64,000 bases of DNA. Source: Aequorivita aurantiaca (GTDB lineage: Bacteria > Bacteroidota > Bacteroidia > Flavobacteriales > Flavobacteriaceae). A program made the translations under genes and the position numbers. Below, one piece after another: positions 17,910-27,400 of this stretch. Position 1 is the first letter of the stretch; the number at the start of each line of letters is the position of its first letter. Location of the stretch: positions 62,001 through 126,000 of the forward strand of contig NZ_JAUGQQ010000006.1 in assembly GCF_030410135.1 (NCBI RefSeq). The letters run 5' to 3'. A model generated the notes under the pieces. That model was not told the origin of the DNA. It saw only the letters and a list, made by a program, of their open reading frames with translations, and did no database searches.

Positions 17910-19127
17910 ATCAATTATTCCGAAACCATAGCATGGCTTTTTGAGCAACTGCCAATGTATCAGCGGGTAGGGAAGTCTGCGTACAAAGCAGATTTGAATG
18001 CCACTATCAGTCTTGCCAATTATTTAGGCAATCCCGAAAAAAGTTTTAAAAGTATCCACGTGGCCGGCACAAACGGAAAAGGCAGCACCAGCCATATGCT
18101 TGCATCGGTTTTTCAAGATGCCGGTTATAAAACGGGACTTTACACATCGCCGCATTTAAAGGATTTTCGGGAACGGATAAAAATTAATGGGGAAATGATT
18201 CCGACGCAATACGTTTCTGAATTTATTGCAAACCATAAACCTTATTTCGAAAAAAACCAGTTATCTTTTTTTGAAATGAGCGTGGGTTTGGCTTTTGATT
18301 ATTTCAGAAGTGAAAATGTTGATATTGCCATTATTGAAGTGGGAATGGGCGGAAGGTTGGACAGCACAAATATAATAACTCCGGAAGTTTCGGTAATCAC
18401 GAATATTGGATTGGACCACACGCAATTTTTGGGAAATACTTTAGCTGAAATCGCTTCGGAAAAAGGTGGTATTATTAAAGACAAAATTCCAATCGTAATT
18501 GGAGAATCGCATCCCGAGACCAAACCTGTTTTTGAACGAATTGCTTCAAAACATGACGCCCCAATTACCTATGCAGAAACTGGTGACACTTGTATTTACA
18601 CCGCTGATTTAAAAGGAATTTATCAGCAAAAAAACCTAAAGACCGTACTTGCCACATTAAAAATTTTATGTAAAAAAGGATGGAATATCTCAGAAGAAAA
18701 TATACAAAATGGACTTTTGAATACCATCAAAAATACGGGATTGATGGGCCGATGGCAGGTTTTAAACGAAAATCCAAAAGTAATATGCGATACAGCCCAT
18801 AATACTGATGGGTTGAAAATGGTAATGAAGCAATTGAAAAATGAAAACTTTGAAAAACTGCATATTGTTCTGGGAGTGGTGAATGATAAGGATTTAAACT
18901 TGGTGCTGCCTTTGTTTCCAAAATCTGCGGTCTATTATTTTTGCAAACCCAATATTCCGCGAGGTTTGGATGCGTCATTATTATTGACAAAAGCAAGGAT
19001 TTTCGAATTGGTTGGGGAAGAATATATTTCGGTAAAAAAGGCATATAAAGCGGCCTTTATTGCTGCCACGAATAATGATTTAATATTTATTGGAGGCAGC
19101 ACATTTGTAGTTGCCGAAGTTTTGTAA
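17910..19127 (+). CDS. folC: Bifunctional folylpolyglutamate synthase / dihydrofolate synthase
   Basis: ATP-dependent ligase adding glutamate to dihydropteroate and folates. P-loop 'VAGTNGKGSTSHML', then 'TSPHLKDFRERI', 'FFEMSVGLAF', 'IIEVGMGGRLDSTN', 'ITNIGLDHTQFLG', and C-terminal 'VICDTAHNTDGL'. The first conventional start is ATG 17955, but the family's N-terminal helix continues upstream in the same frame as 'NYSETIAWLFEQLP', with no ATG, GTG or TTG after the preceding stop at 17895-17897. I therefore place the start tentatively at ATC 17910. A sequence error that destroyed an ATG, or a truncated protein starting at 17955, remain possible. Identity is certain. Confidence 0.92.
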   Translation: MNYSETIAWLFEQLPMYQRVGKSAYKADLNATISLANYLGNPEKSFKSIHVAGTNGKGSTSHMLASVFQDAGYKTGLYTSPHLKDFRERIKINGEMIPTQYVSEFIANHKPYFEKNQLSFFEMSVGLAFDYFRSENVDIAIIEVGMGGRLDSTNIITPEVSVITNIGLDHTQFLGNTLAEIASEKGGIIKDKIPIVIGESHPETKPVFERIASKHDAPITYAETGDTCIYTADLKGIYQQKNLKTVLATLKILCKKGWNISEENIQNGLLNTIKNTGLMGRWQVLNENPKVICDTAHNTDGLKMVMKQLKNENFEKLHIVLGVVNDKDLNLVLPLFPKSAVYYFCKPNIPRGLDASLLLTKARIFELVGEEYISVKKAYKAAFIAATNNDLIFIGGSTFVVAEVL

Positions 19128-19144
19128 TATTTTTCAAATAATAG

Positions 19145-19175
19145 TTTGCGGGAAATAAAAACTAACTTATATTTG
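19145..19175 (+). promoter_or_regulatory. Consensus Bacteroidota promoter of tRNA-Val(TAC)
   Basis: TTTG at 19145-19148, 19-bp spacer, TATATTTG at 19168-19175: a textbook -33/-7 pair, 17 bp before the tRNA. Confidence 0.8.
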
Positions 19176-19192
19176 CAACCTCAAAACAATGA

Positions 19193-19270
19193 GGGCGATT
19201 AGCTCAGCTGGTTCAGAGCACCTCGTTTACACCGAGGGGGTCGGGGGTTCGAACCCCTCATCGCCCACCA
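19193..19270 (+). tRNA. tRNA-Val (anticodon TAC)
   Basis: 78 nt including an encoded CCA. The acceptor stem GGGCGAT pairs with ATCGCCC; D-arm GCTC/GAGC; anticodon stem CCTCG/CGAGG around loop TTTACAC, anticodon TAC at 19228-19230; T-arm with TTCGAAC. Terminator follows directly. Confidence 0.98.
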
Positions 19271-19276
19271 GATTTT

Positions 19277-19309
19277 AAAAAAACCGAAGTGCGAGCTTCG
19301 GTTTTTTTT
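19277..19309 (+). terminator. Intrinsic terminator of tRNA-Val(TAC)
   Basis: Stem AAACCGAAG / CTTCGGTTT with a 6-nt loop, preceded by A and followed by a T run. Confidence 0.9.
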
Positions 19310-19380
19310 ATTTCATCAAATAAGGTGTTTTTTACGAATAGCCGTAACTTTGATAAAGTTAAATTCTAAAGCAATATCCA

Positions 19381-20367
19381 TTGAATCCCATTTTCAACAA
19401 AATTTTAAGAAAGGTTGTAAAGAACCGCCATAAAAAGGATTCAAGCGCCTCAGAGTCTTTGGATACGCGCGTTAAAAATTTGGAAGTGGAGCTGGCTCAC
19501 GAATTTTCCGACTTTATCTACCTCTTGTTGGGCGTGTTGGCCGCCTCTTTCGGACTCAAAGGTTTTTTGATGCCCAGTGCCTTTATTGATGGTGGCGTAA
19601 CCGGAATTTCATTGATGATCAATGAATTAACGGGCGTTGAATTTTCATTGCTGTTGGTATGTTTCAACCTTCCATTTTTAATGCTCGCATATTTTTCAAT
19701 AGGAAGAAGGTTCGCCATAAAAAGTATTTTTGGTATTGTGTTTCTGGCAATTGCCGTGGCATTGGTTCCGTATCCACAAATTACTGACGATAAAATATTG
19801 GTTGCTGCCTTTGGAGGTCTGTTTTTGGGCCTCGGAATTGGACTGGCAATTCGTGGTGGCGCAATCATTGATGGCACTGAAGTTTTAGCGATATTTGTCA
19901 GCCGGAAAACAATCCTTACGGTGGGAAATGTAATCTTGATTTTCAATGTTATCATTTTTATGACGGCTGCGTATTTCCTTTCTACAGAAATTGCACTTTA
20001 CGCCATATTAACCTATTTCTCCGCCTCCAAAACGGTGGATTTTGTGATTGATGGTATCGAAGAATTTATGGGTATTACCATAATTTCGGAACGCAGTGAG
20101 GCAATCCGTATGGCCATTATTGAAAAAATGGGCCGCGGATGTACCATATTTAAGGCCGAAAATGGCTTTTCTAAAGGGGGAGCGTCACGCCGTCCGGTAG
20201 ATGTTGTCTATACCGTAATAACGCGGTTGGAAATGAGCAAATTAAAAACCGAAGTGGACAAAATTGACCGGCAGGCCTTTATAATTATGACGTCCGTAAA
20301 AGATGCGAAGGGGGGAATGATAAAGAAAAAACCTATAAAGAAATTTGATAAAATAACTGCCGAATAA
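19381..20367 (+). CDS. YitT family membrane protein (DUF161 / DUF2179)
   Basis: 328 residues. After about 40 polar residues come five or six hydrophobic segments: 'FIYLLLGVLAASFGLKGFLMP' with 'GGVTGISLMI', 'ALVPYPQ', 'FGGLFLGLGIGLAIRGGAIIDGTEVLAI', 'VILIFNVIIFMTAAYFL'. The C-terminal 85 residues (from 'MGITIISERSEAIRMAII') form the soluble DUF2179 domain. Family function is unknown; a transporter or cyclic-nucleotide-responsive role has been suggested from domain resemblance. The start is TTG 19381; no ATG precedes the first helix in a better place. It sits alone between two tRNA-Val genes. Confidence 0.9.
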   Translation: MNPIFNKILRKVVKNRHKKDSSASESLDTRVKNLEVELAHEFSDFIYLLLGVLAASFGLKGFLMPSAFIDGGVTGISLMINELTGVEFSLLLVCFNLPFLMLAYFSIGRRFAIKSIFGIVFLAIAVALVPYPQITDDKILVAAFGGLFLGLGIGLAIRGGAIIDGTEVLAIFVSRKTILTVGNVILIFNVIIFMTAAYFLSTEIALYAILTYFSASKTVDFVIDGIEEFMGITIISERSEAIRMAIIEKMGRGCTIFKAENGFSKGGASRRPVDVVYTVITRLEMSKLKTEVDKIDRQAFIIMTSVKDAKGGMIKKKPIKKFDKITAE

Positions 20368-20371
20368 GCTA

Positions 20372-20400
20372 TTGGGTTTCGTCTCGTGGAACTAATTTTG
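20372..20400 (+). promoter_or_regulatory. Promoter of tRNA-Val(GAC)
   Basis: TTG at 20372-20374, 18-bp spacer, TAATTTTG at 20393-20400 (matches TAnnTTTG), 22 bp before the tRNA. Confidence 0.65.
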
Positions 20401-20422
20401 TAATTTGGTGCCTTGTTAAAAT

Positions 20423-20500
20423 GGGTCATTAACTCAGTTGGTTCAGAGTGTCACGTCGACAACGTGGAAGTCACTGGTTCGAATCCAGTATGACCCACCA
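20423..20500 (+). tRNA. tRNA-Val (anticodon GAC), C at position 33
   Basis: 78 nt with encoded CCA. The acceptor stem GGGTCAT pairs with ATGACCC; D-arm ACTC/GAGT; anticodon stem TCACG/CGTGG (outer pair T-G); T-arm TTCGAAT. Aligning it with the tRNA-Val at 19193 gives loop TCGACAA and anticodon GAC at 20458-20460. The base before the anticodon is C, where T is nearly universal. Confidence 0.93.
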
Positions 20501-20589
20501 TTATTGCCTTAGCCACCCTGCTTTATAGTTTTCTGAATTCATTTTTTCCCATCACGAGGAGGTTCATTCTTTCTCTTCGTGGCCACAAA

Positions 20590-20607
20590 ATAAGTAGTAC
20601 TACTTAT
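20590..20607. promoter_or_regulatory. Perfect 18-bp palindrome upstream of the tail-tube-like gene
   Basis: ATAAGTAGTACTACTTAT is its own reverse complement. It lies about 140 bp before the gene at 20749 and could be an operator for a dimeric regulator. No T-run follows, so it is not a terminator. Confidence 0.4.
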
Positions 20608-20748
20608 AGTATTCATTTCCCTTTATCGTATTATTATAAATTCCTTTATTTTTTGCTTGTGGGAACTCCGGCGTTTCGCAATTTAGGTTGTTCAACGCTT
20701 CTTTATAAACGAAATGGAATATGAAGCATCACTTTTAATATTGCGCTG

Positions 20749-21177
20749 ATGGACAATATACTTTCCGGGTCATTTAATTTCCGTTTAAGCTTTGATAAAA
20801 CTTCTTCTAAGGAAGAAATAATTTTCAGTTCAATTTCTGGCATTACCATGGTTTTGGATTCCGAAAAGATGAATCGCAACGGAAGCAATTCTTTGAAACC
20901 CAATATTTCTTCAATTAAATATTCAAACTTGTTTCTTAAAAAAGGGTTGGCGCGAAAAAACTCTGTAGCTGTTATTTGGTTCGAAAATTCATTGGGGAGC
21001 AATTTTAAAAATTCCAAGGAGGTGAAAAATCTAACGCTGCAACTTATAGATATTGATGGAACCCCTCTGAAACAGTGGCAATTCATAAATGCATATCCCG
21101 TAAATTGGACAATTTCCGTAGATCAGGATTTTGTAGCAATCGAAAGTTTGGAATTGGTATATGGCGCTATTCAATAA
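20749..21177 (+). CDS. Phage tail tube-like protein (T4 gp19 / eCIS tube family), solitary
   Basis: 142 residues, the length of contractile-tail tube subunits. The pattern matches that family from end to end: N-terminal 'GSFNFRLSFD', 'ISGITMVLDSEKMNRNG', the central 'IKYSNLFLKKGLARKNS' (family: kypnlvLKRGl), 'VKNLTLQLIDIDGTPLKQWQFINAYPVNW' and C-terminal 'VAIESLELVYG'. Such subunits stack into the inner tube of phage tails and extracellular contractile injection systems. No sheath, baseplate, spike or ATPase gene is nearby, so this is an orphan or a remnant. It lies 248 bp after a tRNA gene, a common integration site. Its 3' end overlaps convergent murF by 11 bp. An antisense frame over the same bases is less convincing. 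Confidence 0.8.
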   Translation: MDNILSGSFNFRLSFDKTSSKEEIIFSSISGITMVLDSEKMNRNGSNSLKPNISSIKYSNLFLKKGLARKNSVAVIWFENSLGSNFKNSKEVKNLTLQLIDIDGTPLKQWQFINAYPVNWTISVDQDFVAIESLELVYGAIQ

Positions 21178-22450
21178 ATTGTAGAACTCTTTCCAAAGCC
21201 ATTCCACGTGAAGCTTTAATTAGTATAGTATTCTTTTTTGGTGAATTTTTTTCCAGCGTGGTCTGTAACGTAGCAAAATCTTGAAAATGTTTGATATGGG
21301 AAGCTGAACTGGTAGTTTTGAAAAAGTTGCTTCCCACTAAATAAACGGTGCCAAATGGATTTTCTTCCAGAAACTGAACAATATTTTGATGTTCCTTTTC
21401 TGCTTCGTGACCCAGTTCAAACATATCGCCCAAAATCATCAGTTTGTATTCGCCCTTTGCTTGCTTAAAGTTTTCCAAAGCCGCAAGCATGCTGGAGGGA
21501 TTGGCATTATAGGCATCCAATAAAATGATGTTTGTTCCTTTGGTAATCAATTGTGAGCGATTGTTGGCCGGTATATAGCCCTCAATACCAACTTTTATAT
21601 TTTCTGTGGAAACATTGAAATATGCCCCAATTGCAACAGCTGCGGAAACATTAGCAAAATTATACGAGCCCACTAAATTGGTCTGAATTCTGACGCCATT
21701 ATATTCTACAACAAGATAATGAGTGCTGTCCACCATTTTTATGTTATAATCGTTCGTGGCGGTTCCAAAGGTTATTCGATCTATATTGATTGAATTTTCC
21801 AATTGCTTGGGGTCGTTGGCATTCACAAAAAGCTTTTTGCCATTGTTCCTCAAATATTGGTAGAGCTCAGTTTTGCCCTGTACAACTCCTTCAATGCTTC
21901 CGAAGCCTTCCAAATGTGCTTTTCCAAAATTTGTGATATATCCATAATCTGGTTGGGCTATTTCGCTCAACATTTGGATTTCTCCCAAATGGTTGGCGCC
22001 CATTTCTACGATTCCCAATTCCGTATCCATCGTCATTGAAAGTAAAGTTAGGGGAACACCAATATGGTTATTTAAATTTCCGATGGTAGCAACGGTTTTA
22101 TATTTTTGTGAAAGCACCGCATTTATAAGCTCTTTGGAAGTGGTTTTTCCATTACTTCCCGTCAAGGAAATTATGGGCAGACCCAAAAATCTTCTATGAA
22201 AAACTGCTAATTGTTGAAGGGTCACTAGTACATTTTCAACCAATATGGTTTCGCCGGTGTTTTTATGAAATTGCTGTTGGTCAACAATCACTTTTCGTGC
22301 TCCTTTATCCAGCGCTTCCTGCGCAAACAGATTGCCGTTAAAATTTTCTCCCTTTAGTGCAAAAAAGATACATTCCGCAGTAATGTTTCGAGTGTCGGTA
22401 CAAACTCCGCTACTGTCCAAATAATATTGGTGAATTTCTTTTATATCCAT
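21167..22450 (-). CDS. murF: UDP-MurNAc-tripeptide--D-alanyl-D-alanine ligase
   Basis: 427 residues. Cytoplasmic ATP-dependent ligase that adds D-Ala-D-Ala to the UDP-MurNAc-tripeptide, the last soluble step of peptidoglycan precursor synthesis. 'GVCTDTRNI' is the N-terminal substrate-binding motif; 'SLTGSNGKTTSKELI' (about residue 100) is the P-loop; 'NNHIGVPLTLL', 'EMGANHLGEI', 'ITNFGKAHLEGFGS' and 'LLDAYNANPSSM' are conserved Mur ligase blocks. It follows gldJ on the same strand, with a terminator hairpin in between. Confidence 0.96.
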   Translation of the reverse strand: MDIKEIHQYYLDSSGVCTDTRNITAECIFFALKGENFNGNLFAQEALDKGARKVIVDQQQFHKNTGETILVENVLVTLQQLAVFHRRFLGLPIISLTGSNGKTTSKELINAVLSQKYKTVATIGNLNNHIGVPLTLLSMTMDTELGIVEMGANHLGEIQMLSEIAQPDYGYITNFGKAHLEGFGSIEGVVQGKTELYQYLRNNGKKLFVNANDPKQLENSINIDRITFGTATNDYNIKMVDSTHYLVVEYNGVRIQTNLVGSYNFANVSAAVAIGAYFNVSTENIKVGIEGYIPANNRSQLITKGTNIILLDAYNANPSSMLAALENFKQAKGEYKLMILGDMFELGHEAEKEHQNIVQFLEENPFGTVYLVGSNFFKTTSSASHIKHFQDFATLQTTLEKNSPKKNTILIKASRGMALERVLQFIE

Positions 22451-22464
22451 AAAATAAATATACT

Positions 22465-22499
22465 AAAAAACCCTCCGAAGCTATATGCCAAGGAGGGTT
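22465..22499 (-). terminator. Intrinsic terminator after gldJ
   Basis: On the minus strand AACCCTCC / GGAGGGTT form an 8-bp stem with a 15-nt loop, followed by TTTT. It lies between the gldJ stop and the murF start. Confidence 0.8.
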
Positions 22500-22519
22500 G
22501 TTTTCTTTCTTTTAAATAA

Positions 22520-24196
22520 TTAATTTCTTGGGCGTTTTCCTTTTTTGGATTTTGAACCTACGCGGCTCATCGCACATCTAAATCCAATATAATCGGTGGC
22601 CATATCTTGTGGAAAATAACGTCTTTGTGCTGGGTCTAACCAATAATCTCGATCTCGCCAAGAACCTCCTTTGTAAACGCGCACTTCATTATTTACCAAT
22701 GTTGTTCGGTTTGAGGATTTGTCATATTGCCTGTCAAGCTCTCCCAAACTGTCTGCATATACTTTTTGTATAGGGGAGTTGTACATGCGTTTTTTGCCTT
22801 CGCCGCTTTCACTTTCATCATCTGAGAATGATTGATAATAACGCGAGGAGCGTTTGTCGCCGTCTCTATAATCTCGGTTATCACTTTCGGAGAAATTGGT
22901 ACGCAAATATGTTTCGTTTTCATCAACTGGAACTTGCAGAATTTCGCCTGGCAGGTTTCTGGCAACAATTTTACCATTGCTCAAGGTGTCATAAACTATT
23001 GAATCCATCGTTACTACCTTCACTTTTCCATCTTCGCCAATAGCATTTTTGGTGTAAACATTTCCTCTGTAATAGTTAAAGTCGTTAAAATCGTCGTCAA
23101 CTATAGGGCGGTAAACATCGGCCACCCATTCGGCTACGTTACCAGCCATATCATACAGTCCAAAGTCGTTCGGCTCATAGGATTTTACCTGTGCGGTTAT
23201 ATCGGCACCGTCATCGCTCCAGCCTGCTATACCACCATAATCACCATCGCCCTGTTTGAAGTTGGCCATTTGGTCACCACGAGATCTTCTTTTTCCCGAA
23301 CGTGTATATTGGCCTTCCCACGGATATTTTTTCTTACCTCTGTAAACGTTATAGTTACGCAGGCCTACCAAACCAAGGGCTGCATATTCCCATTCCGTTT
23401 CGGTAGGAAGTCTGTATGAAGGCATAAGTAGCCCATCTTCACGACCAACATAAAGGTTTGTGCTATCCTTGCTTCTTTTGGCAATGGATTCGGATTTTTT
23501 GCCGCCGCGAGTAATGGAATCATTTCCGCCATAAGTCAGCGTAGGTGCATTCAAATAAGTTTCTGTGTTAAAGGTTTCGCCGGGTTCAACGTCATAACGG
23601 GCATTTCGAGATGTAATTCCGTTTGTTTCCAAAACCATTTCGTTAACCCTGTCTGTTCTCCAATTGCTGAATTCTACAGCTTGGATCCAGCTCACTCCAA
23701 CAACGGGATATTCCGCATAGGCCGGGTGGCGAAGATAATTGTTTGTCATTACTTCATTAAAACCTAAACGGTTTCTCCACACGAGGGTATCTGGCACGGC
23801 GCCTTCATAAATTTTTCTGTAATTTTCATCAGAGGGGGGAAACACCTTTTTTAACCAATCCAAATATTCAAGATACATTAAGTTGGTTACCTCTGTTTCG
23901 TCCATATAGAAAGATTGAACATGCTGCTGGTTTGGCGAGTTGTTCCAATCGTGCATCGGATCGTCCTGAACGCGGCCCATGGTAAAGGTTCCTCCTTCCA
24001 CAAAAACAAGGCCTGGCCCTGTTTCTTGTTCTTTCGTTTTTGGATCATACTGGAAACCACCTTCCTTCGCGTTCAACTTCCAGCCAGTGGCACGGGAACT
24101 GTCCTTATAGTTTCTTGTTTTGTTGCAACCTACAAGAAGTGAGGCCGCTATTACAGTAATAAATAGCTTTAATGCAAGGTTTTTTCTTAACATCAT
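22520..24196 (-). CDS. gldJ: Gliding motility lipoprotein GldJ
   Basis: 558 residues from the first of two adjacent ATGs (24194-24196); the longer open frame adds 40 residues before the signal peptide and is unlikely. 'AASLLVGCNK' is the lipobox, so the protein is lipid-anchored. The body carries a formylglycine-generating-enzyme-like (SUMF1) fold: 'FVEGGTFTMGR', 'YPVVGVSWIQAVEFSNW', 'YRLPTETEWEYAA', 'NDFGLYDMAGNVAEWVADVY', 'GGSWRDRDYWLDPAQRR', 'IGFRCAM'. In Flavobacterium GldJ is needed for gliding and for stability of GldK and T9SS function. It is divergent from porU, the conserved arrangement. Confidence 0.96.
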   Translation of the reverse strand: MMLRKNLALKLFITVIAASLLVGCNKTRNYKDSSRATGWKLNAKEGGFQYDPKTKEQETGPGLVFVEGGTFTMGRVQDDPMHDWNNSPNQQHVQSFYMDETEVTNLMYLEYLDWLKKVFPPSDENYRKIYEGAVPDTLVWRNRLGFNEVMTNNYLRHPAYAEYPVVGVSWIQAVEFSNWRTDRVNEMVLETNGITSRNARYDVEPGETFNTETYLNAPTLTYGGNDSITRGGKKSESIAKRSKDSTNLYVGREDGLLMPSYRLPTETEWEYAALGLVGLRNYNVYRGKKKYPWEGQYTRSGKRRSRGDQMANFKQGDGDYGGIAGWSDDGADITAQVKSYEPNDFGLYDMAGNVAEWVADVYRPIVDDDFNDFNYYRGNVYTKNAIGEDGKVKVVTMDSIVYDTLSNGKIVARNLPGEILQVPVDENETYLRTNFSESDNRDYRDGDKRSSRYYQSFSDDESESGEGKKRMYNSPIQKVYADSLGELDRQYDKSSNRTTLVNNEVRVYKGGSWRDRDYWLDPAQRRYFPQDMATDYIGFRCAMSRVGSKSKKGKRPRN

Positions 24197-24390
24197 AGAT
24201 TCAAAATATGATAAAATTGGGTTCGCAATATAGTAATTAACGACAAAAACACAATAATATTTTATTATTATTGCGCCGCCGGGTTTAAACGGTTTTACTC
24301 CATTTCCCGAATGCAAACGTATTAGTTTTAAAATTATTATCCTAATATCATTTTGCGGAAAAAGTTTAGAATCTTGCCTTATACTAAGTG

Positions 24391-24398
24391 TATATTTG
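24391..24398 (+). promoter_or_regulatory. -7 box of porU
   Basis: TATATTTG, perfect -7 consensus, 17 bp before ATG 24416. The -33 element is not clear. It rules out the upstream TTG at 24353 as the start. Confidence 0.6.
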
Positions 24399-24415
24399 AA
24401 GCGTTAATGGTACTA

Positions 24416-27400
24416 ATGAGAAAAGCGATACTTCTTTGTGTTTTGTTTGCAATGCCTTGGATTGGAAGGGCCCAAACAAAAAATATAAATATTTATTGGG
24501 GCGGCGCCACAGGCACGACTGAATCTTTCGGAACCAAAAATTCGGCTATTTCATCAAATGATTTGGCATTAGAAAGACTGAAGCTTCAAATGGACAAAAA
24601 CAAGGTGCTCTACACCACCCAGTGGCAGGATGATGGTTTTGCGGATGGAAGTTCGCTTACCGTTACCAATGTTCGTTTTGGACCTGTTTCTTCAGAAGAA
24701 TTAAAGAAAATTACTCCTGAAAGGTTGCCCAATAAACTCGAGTATTCTATTGCCAGTACCATGGCAAGGGATATTCTGTATACTATTTTGAGCATCACAC
24801 CAATAATAAAGAATAACGGCGGCTATCAAAAAGTGCTTTCCTTTGAGGTTAATTATAATTATGGGCCACAAAACCGGAACGATCCACCGGGCCTCACCAA
24901 TTCTGTTTTGGCTACTGGTCAATGGTTTAAATTTAAGGTAGAACAGACCGGAGTCTATAAATTGGACAAAAATTTTCTGAGTAGTTTAGGGATGAATACC
25001 GATGGCATTGACCCGCGAAGCCTTAAAATTTATGGCCATGGCGGGCAATCATTACCTTTGCGAAATGATCAAACCCAATTTTTTGACCTTCCCGAAAATG
25101 CCATACAAGTGGTTGGCGAACAAGATGGAAGTTTTGATGGTGGCGATTTCATTTTGTTCTACGGTACAAGCACCTTAGGGTATGTAGAGGAGAATGACTC
25201 CAATATAAATCCTTATAGCGATGAGTCCTATTATTATGTCACGGCGGGTGGGGATCCGGGAAAGCGGGTTATTTCCATGGTGGAGCCTACAGGTAGTGTG
25301 GAATTCAACATTAATGAGTTTGATGAATACCAGTTTCACGAAAGTGATGAAATATGCCCCACCAAATTGGGGAGAAAATGGTTTGGAAACCGATTTGATA
25401 TTGAAAGCGAACAAAGCTATAGTTTCGAATTTCCAAATATTGTAACCGGAAAACCCATGCGGTTGATTGTAAAGGCTGCCGCCGCTTCCGAAAGTGACAC
25501 TTCCTTGGCAGTCTCAATAAACGGTGCCAGTTTGGACCCTTTAACCTTTTCGCGGCTTGGCGAAAGTGGATTGTTGAGTTTGGATTTTCTGGATATAGAG
25601 GTTCCGGCCAACAATGCGGAGGTGAAAATTGATTTGGCATATAACAACGCTGGCAATCCTTCAAGTATTGGCTATTTGGACTATATCGGTCTGTGGGCGG
25701 TGCGGCAATTGAAAGGATCGGGAGGTCAGTTGGCATTTCAATATAACAACGCCGCCAACCTATCGGGTGTCGGGGAATATCAAATTAGTAACGCCACGGA
25801 ATTTTCGCAGGTTTGGGATGTTACCGATTTCCAATTTATTACATCCAAACAAAATGATGGCAATGCATCTGCTTTTGGATTTAAACAAACCATGGGCCAG
25901 GTGCGCAAGTATGTAGCCATAAATCCATCCAATTATTATACGCCAACCAAAATTGCACAATCCGCGGTGCAAAATCAAAATTTGAAGGGTACCATATTTA
26001 AGGATGAAGCTGGAAATTTTAAGGATGTAGATTATATAATCATCGCTCCCCCCTTCCTTATTCAACCTGCCCTTCGCTTGGCACAGCACAATAAGGAACT
26101 TCAGGGGCTCAATGTAAAGGTGGTGACAACGGACAAGATTTATGAAGAATTCAGTTCCGGCCGCCAGGAAATTAGCGCCATCCGAAATTTTATTAGATAT
26201 GTTTATTACAATGCTTCCTCAGAATCAAAACGGGTGAAGTATGTTGGCATTATGGGCGATACTTCCATAGATTACAAAAATAGAATCCCAAACAACAACA
26301 ATAATGTTCCAACTTTTCAAACCCTATTGGGAACAAATATCGCCACGTCATTTATGTCTGACGATTTCTTTGGGAATATGGATAATAACGAAGGCACTAT
26401 CGGCGAAGGTGGCACTCTCGATATTGACAGGCTTGATATAGCAATGGGAAGAATTGTTGCCGACAACGTGTCCTTGGCAAACGCAATGGTGGACAAAATT
26501 ATTAGGTATACTTCAAACACGTCCTATGGTAATTGGAGGAACAACTTTGTGCTAATTTCTGACGATGTGGATAAGCCCACCGAAGATATTTTAGAAAAAC
26601 AATTGGATGCTCTAGGTGATACCATTTCAGAGAAAAAACCTTTCATTAATGTAAAGAAAATACATGCCGATGCATACCAACAACAGGCATCTGCGGGTGG
26701 AAACAGATATCCTGAGGTGAATGAAGCCATAAAAACTGCCATTGAGGCGGGTGCCATTATTATAGATTATTTCGGACACGGCGGTGAAGATGGGTTGGCG
26801 CACGAAGCCATTTATACCAAAGAAGCAGCACAGGAACTTAAAAACAAAGACAACCTGCCATGTGTCATAACGGTGACTTGCGAGTTCACAAAATTTGATA
26901 ACCCATCACGAATTACCGCCGGAGAACTCACCTATCAAAATAGGGATGGAGGCGCAATTTCATTGGTTACCACCACCCGCGCGGTTTTTATAAACGTTGG
27001 GGTCGACTTCAACGAGCGTTTGGCCAATCAACTTTTTGGCTTTGATACAGATGTTCCCGCCCCCCCGGCAGAAGGACTTCGAATTTCCAAAACGCAAATG
27101 CTCAGCGAAACACGGCGTGTAGTTTTCTATATTGGAGATCCTGCCATGCCTCTCGCTTTTCCGAAAAAGAATATTCGATTAACGAAATTAAATGAAGTCC
27201 CCATTGCCCAGGCCACGGACACCTTGAAAGCGTTGAGCAAAATAAAGTTAGAAGGGGAAGTCGTCAATGCCTCCGGTACCTTAATGTCCGATTACAACGG
27301 GGTTCTGGAAGCTAAAATATTCGATAAAAACGTTATGCGCCGAACTTTGGACAATGACAATAACAATATTTTTATGGATTTTGTCAACCTTGGAGAAGGT

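Noticed and set aside
20423-20500. tRNA-Asp or tRNA-Arg reading of the anticodon
   Set aside because: Shifting the loop to read GTC or CGA breaks the 7-nt loop and 5-bp stem; alignment with the nearby tRNA-Val gives GAC.
20703-21086. Minus-strand reading frame of 127 codons
   Set aside because: It is antisense to the tail-tube-like gene, which matches a family end to end; the antisense protein has no recognisable pattern.
19193-21177. Integrated prophage at tRNA-Val
   Set aside because: Only one phage-like gene is present; there is no integrase and no duplicated tRNA 3' end marking att sites.
24197-24316. Longer gldJ start 40 codons upstream
   Set aside because: It would put non-conserved sequence before the lipoprotein signal peptide, which must be N-terminal.
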